Below are positions 44,115 to 52,652 of a stretch of DNA of 64,000 nt, in pieces. This DNA comes from Paenibacillus riograndensis SBR5 (GTDB taxonomy: Bacteria; Bacillota; Bacilli; Paenibacillales; Paenibacillaceae): contig NZ_LN831776.1 in the NCBI RefSeq assembly GCF_000981585.1, positions 5,315,187 to 5,379,186 on the forward strand, given 5' to 3'. A model generated the notes under the pieces. It was not told where the DNA came from, ran no database searches, and was given only the letters and a program-made list of their open reading frames with translations. The translations under genes and the position numbers were made by a program. Positions within the stretch are counted from its first letter, which is position 1; each line of letters starts with the position of its first letter.

Positions 44115-44153
44115 TTTCGAACCGCCACGGTCTCCCACTCGATTTTGAGTCCG
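44115..44153 (-). other. tRNA-Leu-like fragment, possible attachment-site relic
   Basis: On the minus strand GCGGACTCAAAATCGAG resembles a tRNA-Leu(CAA) anticodon arm, and GACCGTGGCGGTTCGAA resembles a variable arm joined to a T loop. The rest of a tRNA is absent and the anticodon stem does not pair properly, so this is no functional tRNA. Such 3' tRNA pieces are left by integrating elements; the reading is speculative. Gap 43971-44209 holds no gene. Confidence 0.25.
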
Positions 44154-44209
44154 CAAGCTTGAACATAGGCAGATCCCGCACAATAACGCTTCTCCAGTCC
44201 GCAACATTC

Positions 44210-44866
44210 TCATTGCCGCCGGAGAAGCTCCGGCAGTGAGGCCGCAGATGCGGCCATCGCGCCGAGCGACAGGATCGGGTCCAGCGCGCGGATGCCGAGC
44301 TTCTCTTCCAGTTCTGCCGCCAGCCCGATGGTAGCGAAGCCTGTGCAGGCGAGAACAATGGCCTCCGCTCCGCGCTCCTTGAGCCGCGTAGCCGCAGTAA
44401 GCGCACCGGCCCGTCCGCCGGGCGTGTTCAGATCCAGGGTCGCCCGTACTCCGTCCGGACGGTCCATCCCCACGTAAGCTTCCCTTAGTATGCTTCGGAT
44501 CAAGGGCGGAACCTCCTTCAGGATGGTCAGCACTCCCACCCGTGCGGAATAAGCCATCGCAACATGCGCGGCACAGGAGCCCGCACCCAGTACGGGCACC
44601 CGGACGGCGGCTCTGGCTTCCTCCAGCGCGGGATCAGCCGCGCAGCTGATCCCGATGGCCGTGCAGCCGCTACGCTCCAGCTCGCGGGCCAGTGCAATAA
44701 TTTTGGGGACCGATTGTGCTTCTGTCTCCTCATCAAATACCCCCAGGGGCTGATCCTGAATGCAGCGGCTCATGACGGGCAGCCCGAAGCGGCGCTCAAT
44801 CAGCGCGCCGTGCAGATGAACCGCCGCTTCCTCCTCCAGTGTAATGACGCGTATAATTCCCAGCAT
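44210..44866 (-). CDS. Aspartate/glutamate/hydantoin racemase family protein
   Basis: 218 residues. Two catalytic cysteines typical of the two-domain racemase fold are present, in AIGISCAADPA (near residue 74) and IVLACTGFATIG (near residue 175). The family interconverts D- and L-forms of amino acids or hydantoins without cofactor. ATG 44866 follows AGGAGGG. It is the last gene of a four-gene operon (DUF1177, AroM-like, M29 aminopeptidase, racemase), so it may convert a D-residue released by the peptidase. The substrate is inferred. Confidence 0.85.
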   Translation of the reverse strand: MLGIIRVITLEEEAAVHLHGALIERRFGLPVMSRCIQDQPLGVFDEETEAQSVPKIIALARELERSGCTAIGISCAADPALEEARAAVRVPVLGAGSCAAHVAMAYSARVGVLTILKEVPPLIRSILREAYVGMDRPDGVRATLDLNTPGGRAGALTAATRLKERGAEAIVLACTGFATIGLAAELEEKLGIRALDPILSLGAMAASAASLPELLRRQ

Positions 44867-44916
44867 CCTTATCCCTCCTGTCCGGCAGCTTTTAGCCGTT
44901 TGCCGCTATTTCCATC

Positions 44917-45861
44917 CTACAGCAGTTCTCCGCCGCGCATAATCAGCTTGTTATCCAGATAGACATCCGGCTTCATCACCACAGCATCGATGTGCACCCC
45001 TGCGGCTACCACTCCGCCAAAGGTATTGTTGCTGCCAAAAGCCACATGAATCGTCCCGTACACCTTCTCATCCTCCAGCACAACGCCTGTGATTCTCGCC
45101 TTGTTGTTCGTCCCGATCCCGAATTCGCCGAGCAGCCGGCCGTCGCCTGCGCCCAGCAGCTCCAGCAGCTTGTCCCCGCCTTCACCTTCGGCTGCGGTCA
45201 GACGGCCCTGCTCCACGGTAAGCACCATCGGACTGCTTAGGGCGCCGATTCCGGCAACGGAGCCGTCTACCTTGATGCGCCCCGAAGCCGTGCCTTCCAG
45301 CGGTGCGATATAGGCTTCACCCGAAGGCAGATTGCCGGATTCCCCGGGATTCAGATACAGGCCTGTGCTGAGGATGCCTTCCCGTCCCTTAGTGGAGAAG
45401 GATAAGCTTAATCCATCCTTCTCAATGCGGACACTGCGGCTGCCGGACAAAAGCGCGGCTACCCGCTCGGTCAAAACTTTTACCTGCCCGTAGTCCGCTG
45501 TTATCGCCCCTTGACTGAACATATCATCGGTCATCCCCGGCATGGTAGCTACCCGGGTGCCAGCGGCTGCCGCCTGCTTGCGTGCCGCCGTATGGGTCAT
45601 CGAATGAGCCGTAATGCATACTGCCACATCCGATTTGGCCATCGCTTCGGCAATAGCGGCCGGCGGCTCTTCGCCGGACCGGGTCCGTTCCTTCATAATC
45701 ATCAGCACTGTCTCGGCACCAAGCCGTTTGCCTGCTTCGTAGACCGATTCTGCAAGCTCCCGCTTGTCGTCATCCGCAACTACAACAAGCTGCTCATGGC
45801 TGCCAAGCCCCAGACAGTCCTTCAGGACATTCATACTGATTGTGATCCGTTGTTCACTCAT
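44917..45861 (-). CDS. M29-type aminopeptidase-like protein
   Basis: 314 residues. The layout (N-terminal Rossmann-like half, AVCITAHSMTHTAARKQA, then EFGIGTNNKAR and GTIHVAFGSNNTFGG) matches the thermophilic-type M29 aminopeptidase family. The conserved E-x-G-x-G-x-N pattern and His near the C-terminus are metal ligands in the family. It is shorter than classical AmpS (~400 residues), as are several homologues found with DUF1177. ATG 45861 follows AGGAGGAA. It probably cleaves the peptide imported by the neighbouring pathway. Confidence 0.75.
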   Translation of the reverse strand: MSEQRITISMNVLKDCLGLGSHEQLVVVADDDKRELAESVYEAGKRLGAETVLMIMKERTRSGEEPPAAIAEAMAKSDVAVCITAHSMTHTAARKQAAAAGTRVATMPGMTDDMFSQGAITADYGQVKVLTERVAALLSGSRSVRIEKDGLSLSFSTKGREGILSTGLYLNPGESGNLPSGEAYIAPLEGTASGRIKVDGSVAGIGALSSPMVLTVEQGRLTAAEGEGGDKLLELLGAGDGRLLGEFGIGTNNKARITGVVLEDEKVYGTIHVAFGSNNTFGGVVAAGVHIDAVVMKPDVYLDNKLIMRGGELL

Positions 45862-45877
45862 GTTAACTTCCTCCTGA

Positions 45878-46546
45878 TTACACCATTTCAGCGATCAGCT
45901 TCCCCATCAGCGCATTGGACAGCACGACAGGGACCCCGGCTGATGCCGCCCACTGTCTATGCTGCTCCAGATAGCCCATACAGTCAAGTACAATCACATC
46001 TGCCCGGTCCTTCAGCTTCTCTGCCGCCGCACGGAAATCGGCTTCGCTTCCGGTATATGGGGAGACGGCGGCAAAAGGAAGGGCACTGCCTGACGCGGCA
46101 AACTTCTCGTTCAGGTTCTGCTCCTGCTCGGGCAAGGGGCCGATCAGGCCCAGGCGGCGCTTGCCGGTCAAAGCCTGCACCACCGGAGGAATAATCCGGT
46201 CCGGCTCGATCAAATGCGCCCGGACTGTGCGCAGACCCGGGAACTCGCCGGTACAAAGCAGCAGAATCGTCTTAATTCCTGATGCTTCCATGGCATCAAT
46301 TTTCCCTTGGAGAACGGACTTTATCCGTTCTCTGGAGACAACAGCGGCCGAGCCGTCCCGCATCCGGGAGGTCAGGACATATTCTCCTTCACCGGGAGTG
46401 TAATATTCCCGGACCTGTGCCGGAGTGAAGCCGTCCAGCACCCCGGACTGAACCAGCTCCGCACGTCCCTCCAGGTATTTTTCCAGGATGGGTGCCACAT
46501 CGGTCCTCGGGGCTTGCCCAATGGTAATCAGCCCTATTTGCTTCAA
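45878..46546 (-). CDS. AroM-like protein
   Basis: 222 residues. The opening KQIGLITIGQAPRTDV with the following L-x-G-x-L-D pattern (VQSGVLDGFT), ILLLCTGEFPGL and IVLDCMGYLEQH match the AroM family, whose relatives share the Asp/Glu racemase fold with two cysteine sites. AroM was named from the E. coli aroL-aroM locus but its own activity is undefined. TTG 46546 is used since GGAGGGAG precedes it; the frame upstream to 46612 lacks a site. It is 16 bases from the downstream aminopeptidase gene. Confidence 0.85.
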   Translation of the reverse strand: MKQIGLITIGQAPRTDVAPILEKYLEGRAELVQSGVLDGFTPAQVREYYTPGEGEYVLTSRMRDGSAAVVSRERIKSVLQGKIDAMEASGIKTILLLCTGEFPGLRTVRAHLIEPDRIIPPVVQALTGKRRLGLIGPLPEQEQNLNEKFAASGSALPFAAVSPYTGSEADFRAAAEKLKDRADVIVLDCMGYLEQHRQWAASAGVPVVLSNALMGKLIAEMV

Positions 46547-46611
46547 CCTTGCTCCCTCCTTACGCCTCTGCTCCGGCCCCGTCTCATCGCTAAGAATGGA
46601 TGCGCACCACA

Positions 46612-47562
46612 TCAGGCAGTCGGGACCGCTGGCTTGCCGGAGGTCTGCAGTACTTTCATAGAGCCGTACAGCTCTGTAATGCGCTTGAATTCGGCAGGGT
46701 TATAGAACGAGCACAGGCCTTGGGTGAATTCCTTCGCCGTCTCAATGGCAAAACGGACCGCCGACGCGATATCGACCTCATGGCTGGCACCGGTTCCGCA
46801 GCCCGGAACCATGGACTCAGCGGTAATCGCCAGACCGACCACTGGAGCATCCGTAGCCACGGCAGGCTGAAGAATCGAATTAATATGGTAGAGGTCATTG
46901 CCGTATGGGGTGATGTCCTGGGTCGTCACCGGAAAGGTCACCGGAAGCCGGCCGGTCGTCATTTCCAGAAGCCGCAGCAGGTCTTCGCTCACCCGCAGGA
47001 TGTAGCCTTCCTTGACGGTAGGCGAAATCGCAATTCCTTTATGATTGATCACGCGGTTGCCTTTGGTGGTGTCAATGGACAGAACGGCTTCCATCTCCGG
47101 AAGCACCTCATGCTCATTCATCTGCAGAATATCGACCGGAGAGTCCATGAAATCCACCGGCTCATGCGGCAGGGTCGGCGCATCCGGGCAAATATGTGTC
47201 GTGACCAGCACATCGCCTTTCAGAACATCCCCTTTGGACTGCATGTCGGCCAGCTTCAGCGCCGAAGCTACCGCCGCCACCGCGCCGTCCGCATCCGAGA
47301 CAATCCCGATCCGCCCGGGACGCGCCCCGATCCCGCCTAGTCTGCCCACAATGCCGAACGTTGGCGCATTGCCGCCTGCTCCCTTGCCTTCACTGCCCGG
47401 GATTGTAATTTTCACGAATTCTGTGCTGCCTTTATCGCCTTCAACTTTCCTCACTTCTACCTGAACCGCAGGATACGCAGCGAACAGCTGCCTGATCTGC
47501 TCTCCATTCACAAAAGCGCTGTCCATCGTGTTCAAAACCGTAATCGTCTGATGAAGTGCCAT
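46612..47562 (-). CDS. DUF1177 family protein
   Basis: 316 residues. Long conserved stretches such as FGIVGRLGGIGARPGRIGIV, VLVTTHICPDAPTLPHEPV, DFMDSPVD and a GCGTGASHEVDIASAVRFAI end match DUF1177. The His, Asp and Glu placements recall a metal-dependent amidohydrolase or peptidase (M20/M42-like), but no function is established. ATG 47562 follows GGGGAGGAA. It is the first gene of the operon with AroM-like, M29 and racemase genes. Together they look like a catabolic route for an N-blocked or D-residue-containing peptide. Confidence 0.85.
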   Translation of the reverse strand: MALHQTITVLNTMDSAFVNGEQIRQLFAAYPAVQVEVRKVEGDKGSTEFVKITIPGSEGKGAGGNAPTFGIVGRLGGIGARPGRIGIVSDADGAVAAVASALKLADMQSKGDVLKGDVLVTTHICPDAPTLPHEPVDFMDSPVDILQMNEHEVLPEMEAVLSIDTTKGNRVINHKGIAISPTVKEGYILRVSEDLLRLLEMTTGRLPVTFPVTTQDITPYGNDLYHINSILQPAVATDAPVVGLAITAESMVPGCGTGASHEVDIASAVRFAIETAKEFTQGLCSFYNPAEFKRITELYGSMKVLQTSGKPAVPTA

Positions 47563-48281
47563 TTATAATTCCTCCCCGGATGTGCTTTCTCTCAATCTGT
47601 TAGAGTTATACTATCTTAAATTCCAAACGCTCCACAATGTACCGTCCTGCCAAAACTGCACTGCTTTTCTTGTCCTTTGCAGATAAACCTTACTCAAGGC
47701 GTACGCTCTGCCCCGGACGGCGTTTTCTTGGGAGCAAACAGGAAGCAATAGAGCCAAACGGAGAGCATACGGGGAAGGCCCATGGAATTACATGGTATTA
47801 CAGGCAGGAACTAGGTATACACTGGGGAGGCACTGAGTATAAACAAGGAATAAACCATTCTTAAAAGAAGTCGGTATATCTTATTCAGCAGGCAGCATGA
47901 TATCGTGAACAAGAAGTAAGCGGATAAACGGACACCGGATACTGGTCACGGAAAGTTAGCAGGAGCCCGGAATTGCAGATGCAGGGCTTTCGATGTTTTC
48001 CCCCAGAGACATACAGTCACATATTGAAACACATACAGACACACTCTATTGCACTTCATACAGCAGATTCCCCTTCAAATCACTTAATAACAGAAACTAT
48101 TGCACTCTCTGCAGCAGATCTCCGGGAAAGGGCGCTTTTAGCCCTCATTCGCGAAAATCAATTGCACAGAATACAACAGAAGGCGATTTCCCGCCGCAAA
48201 ATGAGCATTTTACTGCAGAGAATACAATCATGCCAGCTTTTTCAGGCAAGGAAGCGGAAGATTTATCAGGAGGACAACAAC
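47563..48281. repeat. Long gap with TTGCAC-type repeats (48046-48236)
   Basis: No gene is supported; the frame that runs into the serine hydrolase from 47973 has no ribosome site. Four units near 48047, 48093, 48157 and 48210 resemble the family at 30.8-31.0 kb (TTGCACTTCATACAGCAGA; TTGCACTCTCTGCAGCAGA). Region 47640-47980 shows nothing I can name. Confidence 0.6.
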
Positions 48282-49319
48282 ATGACGCAGGAACAACTTC
48301 ACACCATCATTCAAACTGAGGCTGAAGCAACGGGCTTTTCGGGAACTATATTAGTAAAAAGCGGCACCCATGCTGCAGTCTCCGGCGCATACGGCTATGC
48401 CAGCAAAGCAGACACAAGACCCAACCGTCCGGACACGCGGTATGGCCATGCTTCCGGCTCCAAGCTGTTCACAGCGATTGCCGTCTGCCAGCTGATGGAG
48501 CAGGGCAAGCTTGCACTCGACAGCAAAATCATGGATATTCTGGAGCAGGCAGAGTTTCCCCGGTTCAGCAGTGACATTACCGTTCATCACCTGCTGACCC
48601 ACAGCTCGGGCATTCCCGATTATTTTGATGAAGAGACGATGGATGATTTCGCCTCACTGTGGACCACACGGCCAATGTATCAGTTGCGGGAGCTTAAGGA
48701 CTTCCTGCCGATGTTCCAGGAGCTGCCGATGAAATTCACGCCAGGTACCAGGTTCCATTACAATAACGCGGGGTACATCCTGCTCGGCTTGCTGGTGGAG
48801 AAGCTTGGCGGGATGGCATTCACGGATTATGTGGAGCAGTTTATTTTCAAGGCTAGCGGGATGGCAGACTCGGGGTATTTTTCGTTGGATGCACTCCCCA
48901 CTAATACGGCCCATGGATATATTGAGAATGAAGACGGAACCTGGACCACCAACATCTACTCTATTCCGGTAAAAGGGGGCGCGGACGGCGGCGCGTTCGT
49001 CACTGCTCCTGATATGCTCCTGCTATGGGAAGGGCTGCTTCAGCATAAGCTGCTGGGACCGGAGCTGACTGCCTTGCTGCTTGCCCCTCATATTCATGAC
49101 GACAAAGAAGAATATTACGGCTACGGGGTGTGGATTACGAAGCGCGGCGGGGGGATTTATAAATATCATGTGATGGGCTACGATCCCGGCGTATCCTTCC
49201 ACTCCGCTTACTATCCGGCCAGCGGCGTTACCACAGCCGTTCTCTGCAACCACAGCCGGGGCGCATACCGGATGATGCGGGCGATAGAAGAGTGCCTGAA
49301 CTCCCATACGAATGTATGA
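48282..49319 (+). CDS. Serine hydrolase, class C beta-lactamase-like family
   Basis: 345 residues. The SxxK active site is SGSK (GHASGSKLFTAIA, near residue 60), the second motif is YNNAGY (YxN), and an HSG-type element is replaced by HVMGYDPG near the C-terminus. The family includes esterases, D-amino-acid peptidases and penicillin-binding-like proteins; few are true beta-lactamases. No signal peptide is seen, so it may be cytoplasmic. ATG 48282 follows AGGAGG by 8 bases. It points away from the DUF1177 operon and toward the GyrI-like gene. Confidence 0.88.
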   Translation: MTQEQLHTIIQTEAEATGFSGTILVKSGTHAAVSGAYGYASKADTRPNRPDTRYGHASGSKLFTAIAVCQLMEQGKLALDSKIMDILEQAEFPRFSSDITVHHLLTHSSGIPDYFDEETMDDFASLWTTRPMYQLRELKDFLPMFQELPMKFTPGTRFHYNNAGYILLGLLVEKLGGMAFTDYVEQFIFKASGMADSGYFSLDALPTNTAHGYIENEDGTWTTNIYSIPVKGGADGGAFVTAPDMLLLWEGLLQHKLLGPELTALLLAPHIHDDKEEYYGYGVWITKRGGGIYKYHVMGYDPGVSFHSAYYPASGVTTAVLCNHSRGAYRMMRAIEECLNSHTNV

Positions 49320-49440
49320 CACAGGTGAAACCTGGAGGCTGAGCTGACATTTTTTTTATAAAAAATGTGTTGTTTTTCATTTTAAAGCATCATAAGATGG
49401 GTTCAGGCATCGATGTACTCTATATGAAAGAGAAGATCAT

Positions 49441-49896
49441 ATGAACGTAACCGTTGAAGACATACCGTACTCTAAAATTGTATACATGAGACAGAAGGGT
49501 CCTTATGGAATGGCCAACTCACAGTTAATGGAGAAATTTAAAGGGTGGGTACAATCTAATTCCTTTACTGACAGTATGTCTGTTATCCTCGGGATTGCCC
49601 AAGACAATCCTGCCTTGGTGGAACCGGAAAATTGCCGGTACGATGCATGTCTGGTGGTACCTGAGGAATACAGTGTAAATTCTGATGAAGTCAGCGCGGG
49701 CAGTATTAGCGGAGGAAGTTATGCGGTATTTAAGATCCCTCATACTGCAGAAGCTGTTCAAAAGGCCTGGGTTGATATATTCACGGAGTTGGCGAATCAG
49801 GGGTTAACTCTGGACGAAACAAGACCCATCCTGGAGCGGTATACCGTTGAACTTGTTAATCGTCATTATTGCGAAATTTGTGTGCCTGTTCAATAA
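49441..49896 (+). CDS. GyrI-like small-molecule-binding protein
   Basis: 151 residues forming a SHS2/GyrI-like domain: MNVTVEDIPYSKIVYMRQKG opening, SVILGIAQDNPALVEPENCR, GGSYAVFKIPHTAEAVQKAW, and a glutamate-bearing C-terminal strand. The fold serves as the effector domain of AraC and MerR regulators, or alone as SbmC-like gyrase inhibitors and cyclopropanoid hydrolases. No HTH is attached here. ATG 49441 has AGAGAAGA upstream. It may bind or hydrolyse a toxic compound; nothing fixes which. Confidence 0.8.
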   Translation: MNVTVEDIPYSKIVYMRQKGPYGMANSQLMEKFKGWVQSNSFTDSMSVILGIAQDNPALVEPENCRYDACLVVPEEYSVNSDEVSAGSISGGSYAVFKIPHTAEAVQKAWVDIFTELANQGLTLDETRPILERYTVELVNRHYCEICVPVQ

Positions 49897-49899
49897 AAA

Positions 49900-49942
49900 C
49901 AGCGGCAGTCCCGGACGTTTTCCCGTCCAGGGCTGCCGCTGT
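49900..49942. terminator. Strong bidirectional terminator
   Basis: CAGCGGCAG and CTGCCGCTG pair and enclose a second stem (GGACG and CGTCC). On the minus strand TTTTTATTG follows, so it suits the pdp operon as well as the GyrI-like gene that ends 4 bases away. Confidence 0.85.
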
Positions 49943-49960
49943 TGATTATCTTCAGCTAAA

Positions 49961-50140
49961 TAGAGTGAACTTAAGATATTTACATTAGGGACTTCGTCGG
50001 GACTACGGAGAATGTTTGGACTTCCGGCCGCTGTTGTCTACAGATTTCTTGATTTGTACCGCTGTTCGCGGTGGAAATCCGCAGACAAAGGCGGACGCAT
50101 TCGCTCCTACAGTTCCAAACTTCCCCTCCATCCCTTTTGC
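49961..50140. repeat. ~180 bp dispersed repeat, copy 1
   Basis: Matches 52421-52600 in the same orientation with a few substitutions. It starts AGAGTGAACTTAAGATATTT and contains GGACTTCGTCGGGACTACGG, GTTTGGACTTC and a matching GTTCCAAAC near its end, giving inverted ends of GTTTGGA/TCCAAAC type. It holds no reading frame. It lies just past the pdp stop. Confidence 0.9.
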
Positions 50141-50173
50141 CTTTTGTTACTTTTTCATGTTCGCTTTTTATAA

Positions 50174-51505
50174 TTAATACCGCGTTACCCCATCCTTGGT
50201 TACCAGCGCGAACACCAGCGGCTGCGGCGGCACCGGCTCGGCGGAAATCAGGTAGGCTTCCAGCACCTTGGCTTCGGCCTCCTGCACCTTATCCGCTCCG
50301 GCGTCGTTCACATGCAGCACCGCTATCGTTTCACCTGCGGCTACGGCGTCGCCGACTTTTTTGGACAGCTGAATGCCTACAGCCAGATCAATAGCCGATT
50401 CCTTCGTTTCGCGTCCCGCCCCTAGCAGCATGGCTGCGATGCCGATGTTCTCGGCCTGGATGCTTTCCACGTACCCGGCAGTTACCGCCTTCACTTCAAT
50501 GAAGGTCCGCGCAGACGGCAGCGTGCCGGGAGACTCCACCTGAGTGATGTCCCCCCCCTGTGCCGCAACGATCTGCTTGAACTTGGCCAGCGCGCTGCCG
50601 TCCGCAATGTGGGACTTCAGAATCGCCCGTGCCTCCGTCTCGTCCTTTGCCTTGCCGCCGAGAACGAGCATCTGACTGCCCAGAATCAGGCAGACTTCCT
50701 CCAGGTCCGCTGGCCCTTGGCCCTTCAAGGTTTCGATGCCTTCCTTGATTTCCAGGGCATTGCCGATGCCGTATCCAAGCGGCTGGCCCATATCGCTGAT
50801 GACGGCCACCGTGTTGCGGCCAAGATGTGTGCCGATATCGACCATGGCCTGCGCCAGCGCAATGGAATCGTCCAGCGTTTTCATGAATGCGCCGCTGCCG
50901 GTTTTGACATCGAGGACAATGGCGTCTGCCCCGGCAGCGATTTTCTTGCTCATGACGGAGCTGGCAATCAGCGGAATCGATTCCACTGTCGCCGTCACAT
51001 CACGCAGCGCGTACAGCTTTTTGTCCGCTGGGGTGATGTTGCCCGATTGGCCGATCACAGCCGCTCCGATTTCGCCAACCTGAGTGAAGAAGCGTTCCCG
51101 GTCCATCTCTACCGAGAAGCCGCTGATGGATTCCAGCTTGTCGAGTGTGCCTCCGGTATGTCCCAGTCCGCGGCCGGACATTTTGGCGACCGGTACGCCG
51201 GCGGAGGCAACAAGCGGAGCAAGCACAACTGTAGTTTTGTCACCCACACCGCCGGTGGAGTGTTTATCCACCTTGATGCCCGCAATCGGGCTAAGGTCAA
51301 CCTGATCGCCGGACATGGCCATTTCCAGGGTCAGATCGCCGGTTTCGCGCGCATTCATCCCCTGGAAATAGACCGCCATCGCCCAGGCGGAGATCTGATA
51401 ATCGGGAATTTCGCCTTTGCTGTAGCCCTGGATCAGGTAGGCGATTTCTTCGCGGCTTAATTCCCCGCCGTCTCTTTTTTTCTGAATCAGGTCAACTGCC
51501 CGCAT
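50174..51505 (-). CDS. pdp: Pyrimidine-nucleoside phosphorylase
   Basis: 443 residues. The family signature is present ([19 protein letters not shown], near residue 108) with the phosphate-binding [11 protein letters not shown] loop before it and [13 protein letters not shown] in the centre. It splits uridine, thymidine and deoxyuridine to base plus (deoxy)ribose-1-phosphate. ATG 51505 shares one base with the stop of the upstream purine phosphorylase (TAATG), so the two are coupled. The phosphoribose products feed phosphopentomutase encoded upstream in the same block. In Bacillus dacF would come next. Confidence 0.96.
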   Translation of the reverse strand: MRAVDLIQKKRDGGELSREEIAYLIQGYSKGEIPDYQISAWAMAVYFQGMNARETGDLTLEMAMSGDQVDLSPIAGIKVDKHSTGGVGDKTTVVLAPLVASAGVPVAKMSGRGLGHTGGTLDKLESISGFSVEMDRERFFTQVGEIGAAVIGQSGNITPADKKLYALRDVTATVESIPLIASSVMSKKIAAGADAIVLDVKTGSGAFMKTLDDSIALAQAMVDIGTHLGRNTVAVISDMGQPLGYGIGNALEIKEGIETLKGQGPADLEEVCLILGSQMLVLGGKAKDETEARAILKSHIADGSALAKFKQIVAAQGGDITQVESPGTLPSARTFIEVKAVTAGYVESIQAENIGIAAMLLGAGRETKESAIDLAVGIQLSKKVGDAVAAGETIAVLHVNDAGADKVQEAEAKVLEAYLISAEPVPPQPLVFALVTKDGVTRY

Positions 51506-52371
51506 TATGCCTGTACCTCACGCACAAAGGCACGCACCAGGCCGATAAATTTCGGTTTCGTGAGGTTCGCTACCTGTACCACCTGCTCATGCGTCAACGG
51601 CTCCAGCTCATCTCCAATCGCCATATCTGTAATACAGGTAATGCCGAGCACACGCAATCTGCTGTGCCTGGCAACAATCACTTCCGGCACAGTGGACATG
51701 CCCACGGCATCTCCCCCGAGGGCTGCGAGCATTTTCAGTTCAGCCGGTGTTTCGTAGGTTGGGCCGCTGATTCCGGCATAGACGCCTTCCTGCAGCACCA
51801 GCGTTTCGCCGTTCACGCCTTTTACTTCACCCGCCAGCTTTTTGGCCAGCGCAATATATTCAGGGTCATACGCCCGGGACATGTCCGGGAACCGCACACC
51901 CAGCTCCGGATCATTCGGTCCGATCAGCGGATTGTCGCCGGTCATGTTGAGATGGTCGGTAATCAGCATCAGATCGCCGGCCTTGAACGAACGGTTCATG
52001 CCGCCGCCCGCATTGGTAATCACCAGCGTACCTATGCCGAGCTTGGCCATTACATATACAGGCAATACAACCTTGCGCATGGCGTAGCCTTCATAGTAAT
52101 GGAACCGGCCTTGCATAATCATAACATCCTTGCCTTCCAGCTTTCCGATCACGAACCGTCCGGCATGGCCTTCCACCGTCGAACGCGGAAAGTGGGGAAT
52201 TTCCTCGTAGGGCAAGTACACCGCATCTTCAATCTGATCGCCCAGATCGCCAAGGCCGGAGCCCAGAATCAGACCGATTGTTGGCGCGTAGGCCCCCAAT
52301 TTGGCTTGAATATATTCAGCGGCTTCTTTCACCTGCATGCCGTAAGGGGTATTTGCATGTTGTTGTGTCAT
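51505..52371 (-). CDS. Purine nucleoside phosphorylase, copy 1 (Asp variant)
   Basis: 288 residues, trimeric class I PNP family: [12 protein letters not shown], phosphate-site [19 protein letters not shown], and [12 protein letters not shown]. Near the C-terminus the purine-site strand reads [10 protein letters not shown], with Asp where 6-oxopurine-specific PNPs carry Asn. ATG 52371 is chosen behind GGGAGG. It lies between the second PNP gene and pdp, separated from that PNP by a 180-base repeat. Asp at this position is seen in methylthioadenosine phosphorylases and suggests acceptance of adenine nucleosides; this is inferred. Confidence 0.92.
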   Translation of the reverse strand: MTQQHANTPYGMQVKEAAEYIQAKLGAYAPTIGLILGSGLGDLGDQIEDAVYLPYEEIPHFPRSTVEGHAGRFVIGKLEGKDVMIMQGRFHYYEGYAMRKVVLPVYVMAKLGIGTLVITNAGGGMNRSFKAGDLMLITDHLNMTGDNPLIGPNDPELGVRFPDMSRAYDPEYIALAKKLAGEVKGVNGETLVLQEGVYAGISGPTYETPAELKMLAALGGDAVGMSTVPEVIVARHSRLRVLGITCITDMAIGDELEPLTHEQVVQVANLTKPKFIGLVRAFVREVQA

Positions 52372-52420
52372 CAGTAACATCCTCCCGGATCTCAATTGTG
52401 TATGGTTAATAGGTTATATA

Positions 52421-52600
52421 GAGCGAACTTAAGATATTTACATTAAGGACTTCGTCGGGACTACGGAGAATGTTTGGACTTCCAGCCGCTGTTGTCGTAA
52501 GAATTTCTTGATTGGAACCGCCTTTTGCGGTTGAAATCCGGTGACAAAGGCGGACGCTACCGCTCTTCCAGTTCCAAACTTCCCCTCCGCACTTTTACCC
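52421..52600. repeat. ~180 bp dispersed repeat, copy 2
   Basis: Second copy of the element at 49961, in the same orientation, between the two purine nucleoside phosphorylase genes. The pair flanks pdp plus PNP copy 1 as direct repeats, so recombination could delete that segment. Confidence 0.9.
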
Positions 52601-52652
52601 TATTTATGAAGTTCTCAAGTTCAACTTATATAGTTCAGCCGGATGTTCCGGC

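Noticed and set aside
44115..44153. Functional tRNA-Leu gene
   Set aside because: Acceptor and D arms are missing and the anticodon stem does not pair; at most a relic.
44104..44406. 100-codon minus-strand frame overlapping the racemase end
   Set aside because: Out of frame with the racemase, Arg/Ser-rich low-quality translation, no ribosome site.
48282..49319. True beta-lactamase resistance gene
   Set aside because: No signal peptide and no KTG motif in the expected place; the broad serine hydrolase family is a safer call.
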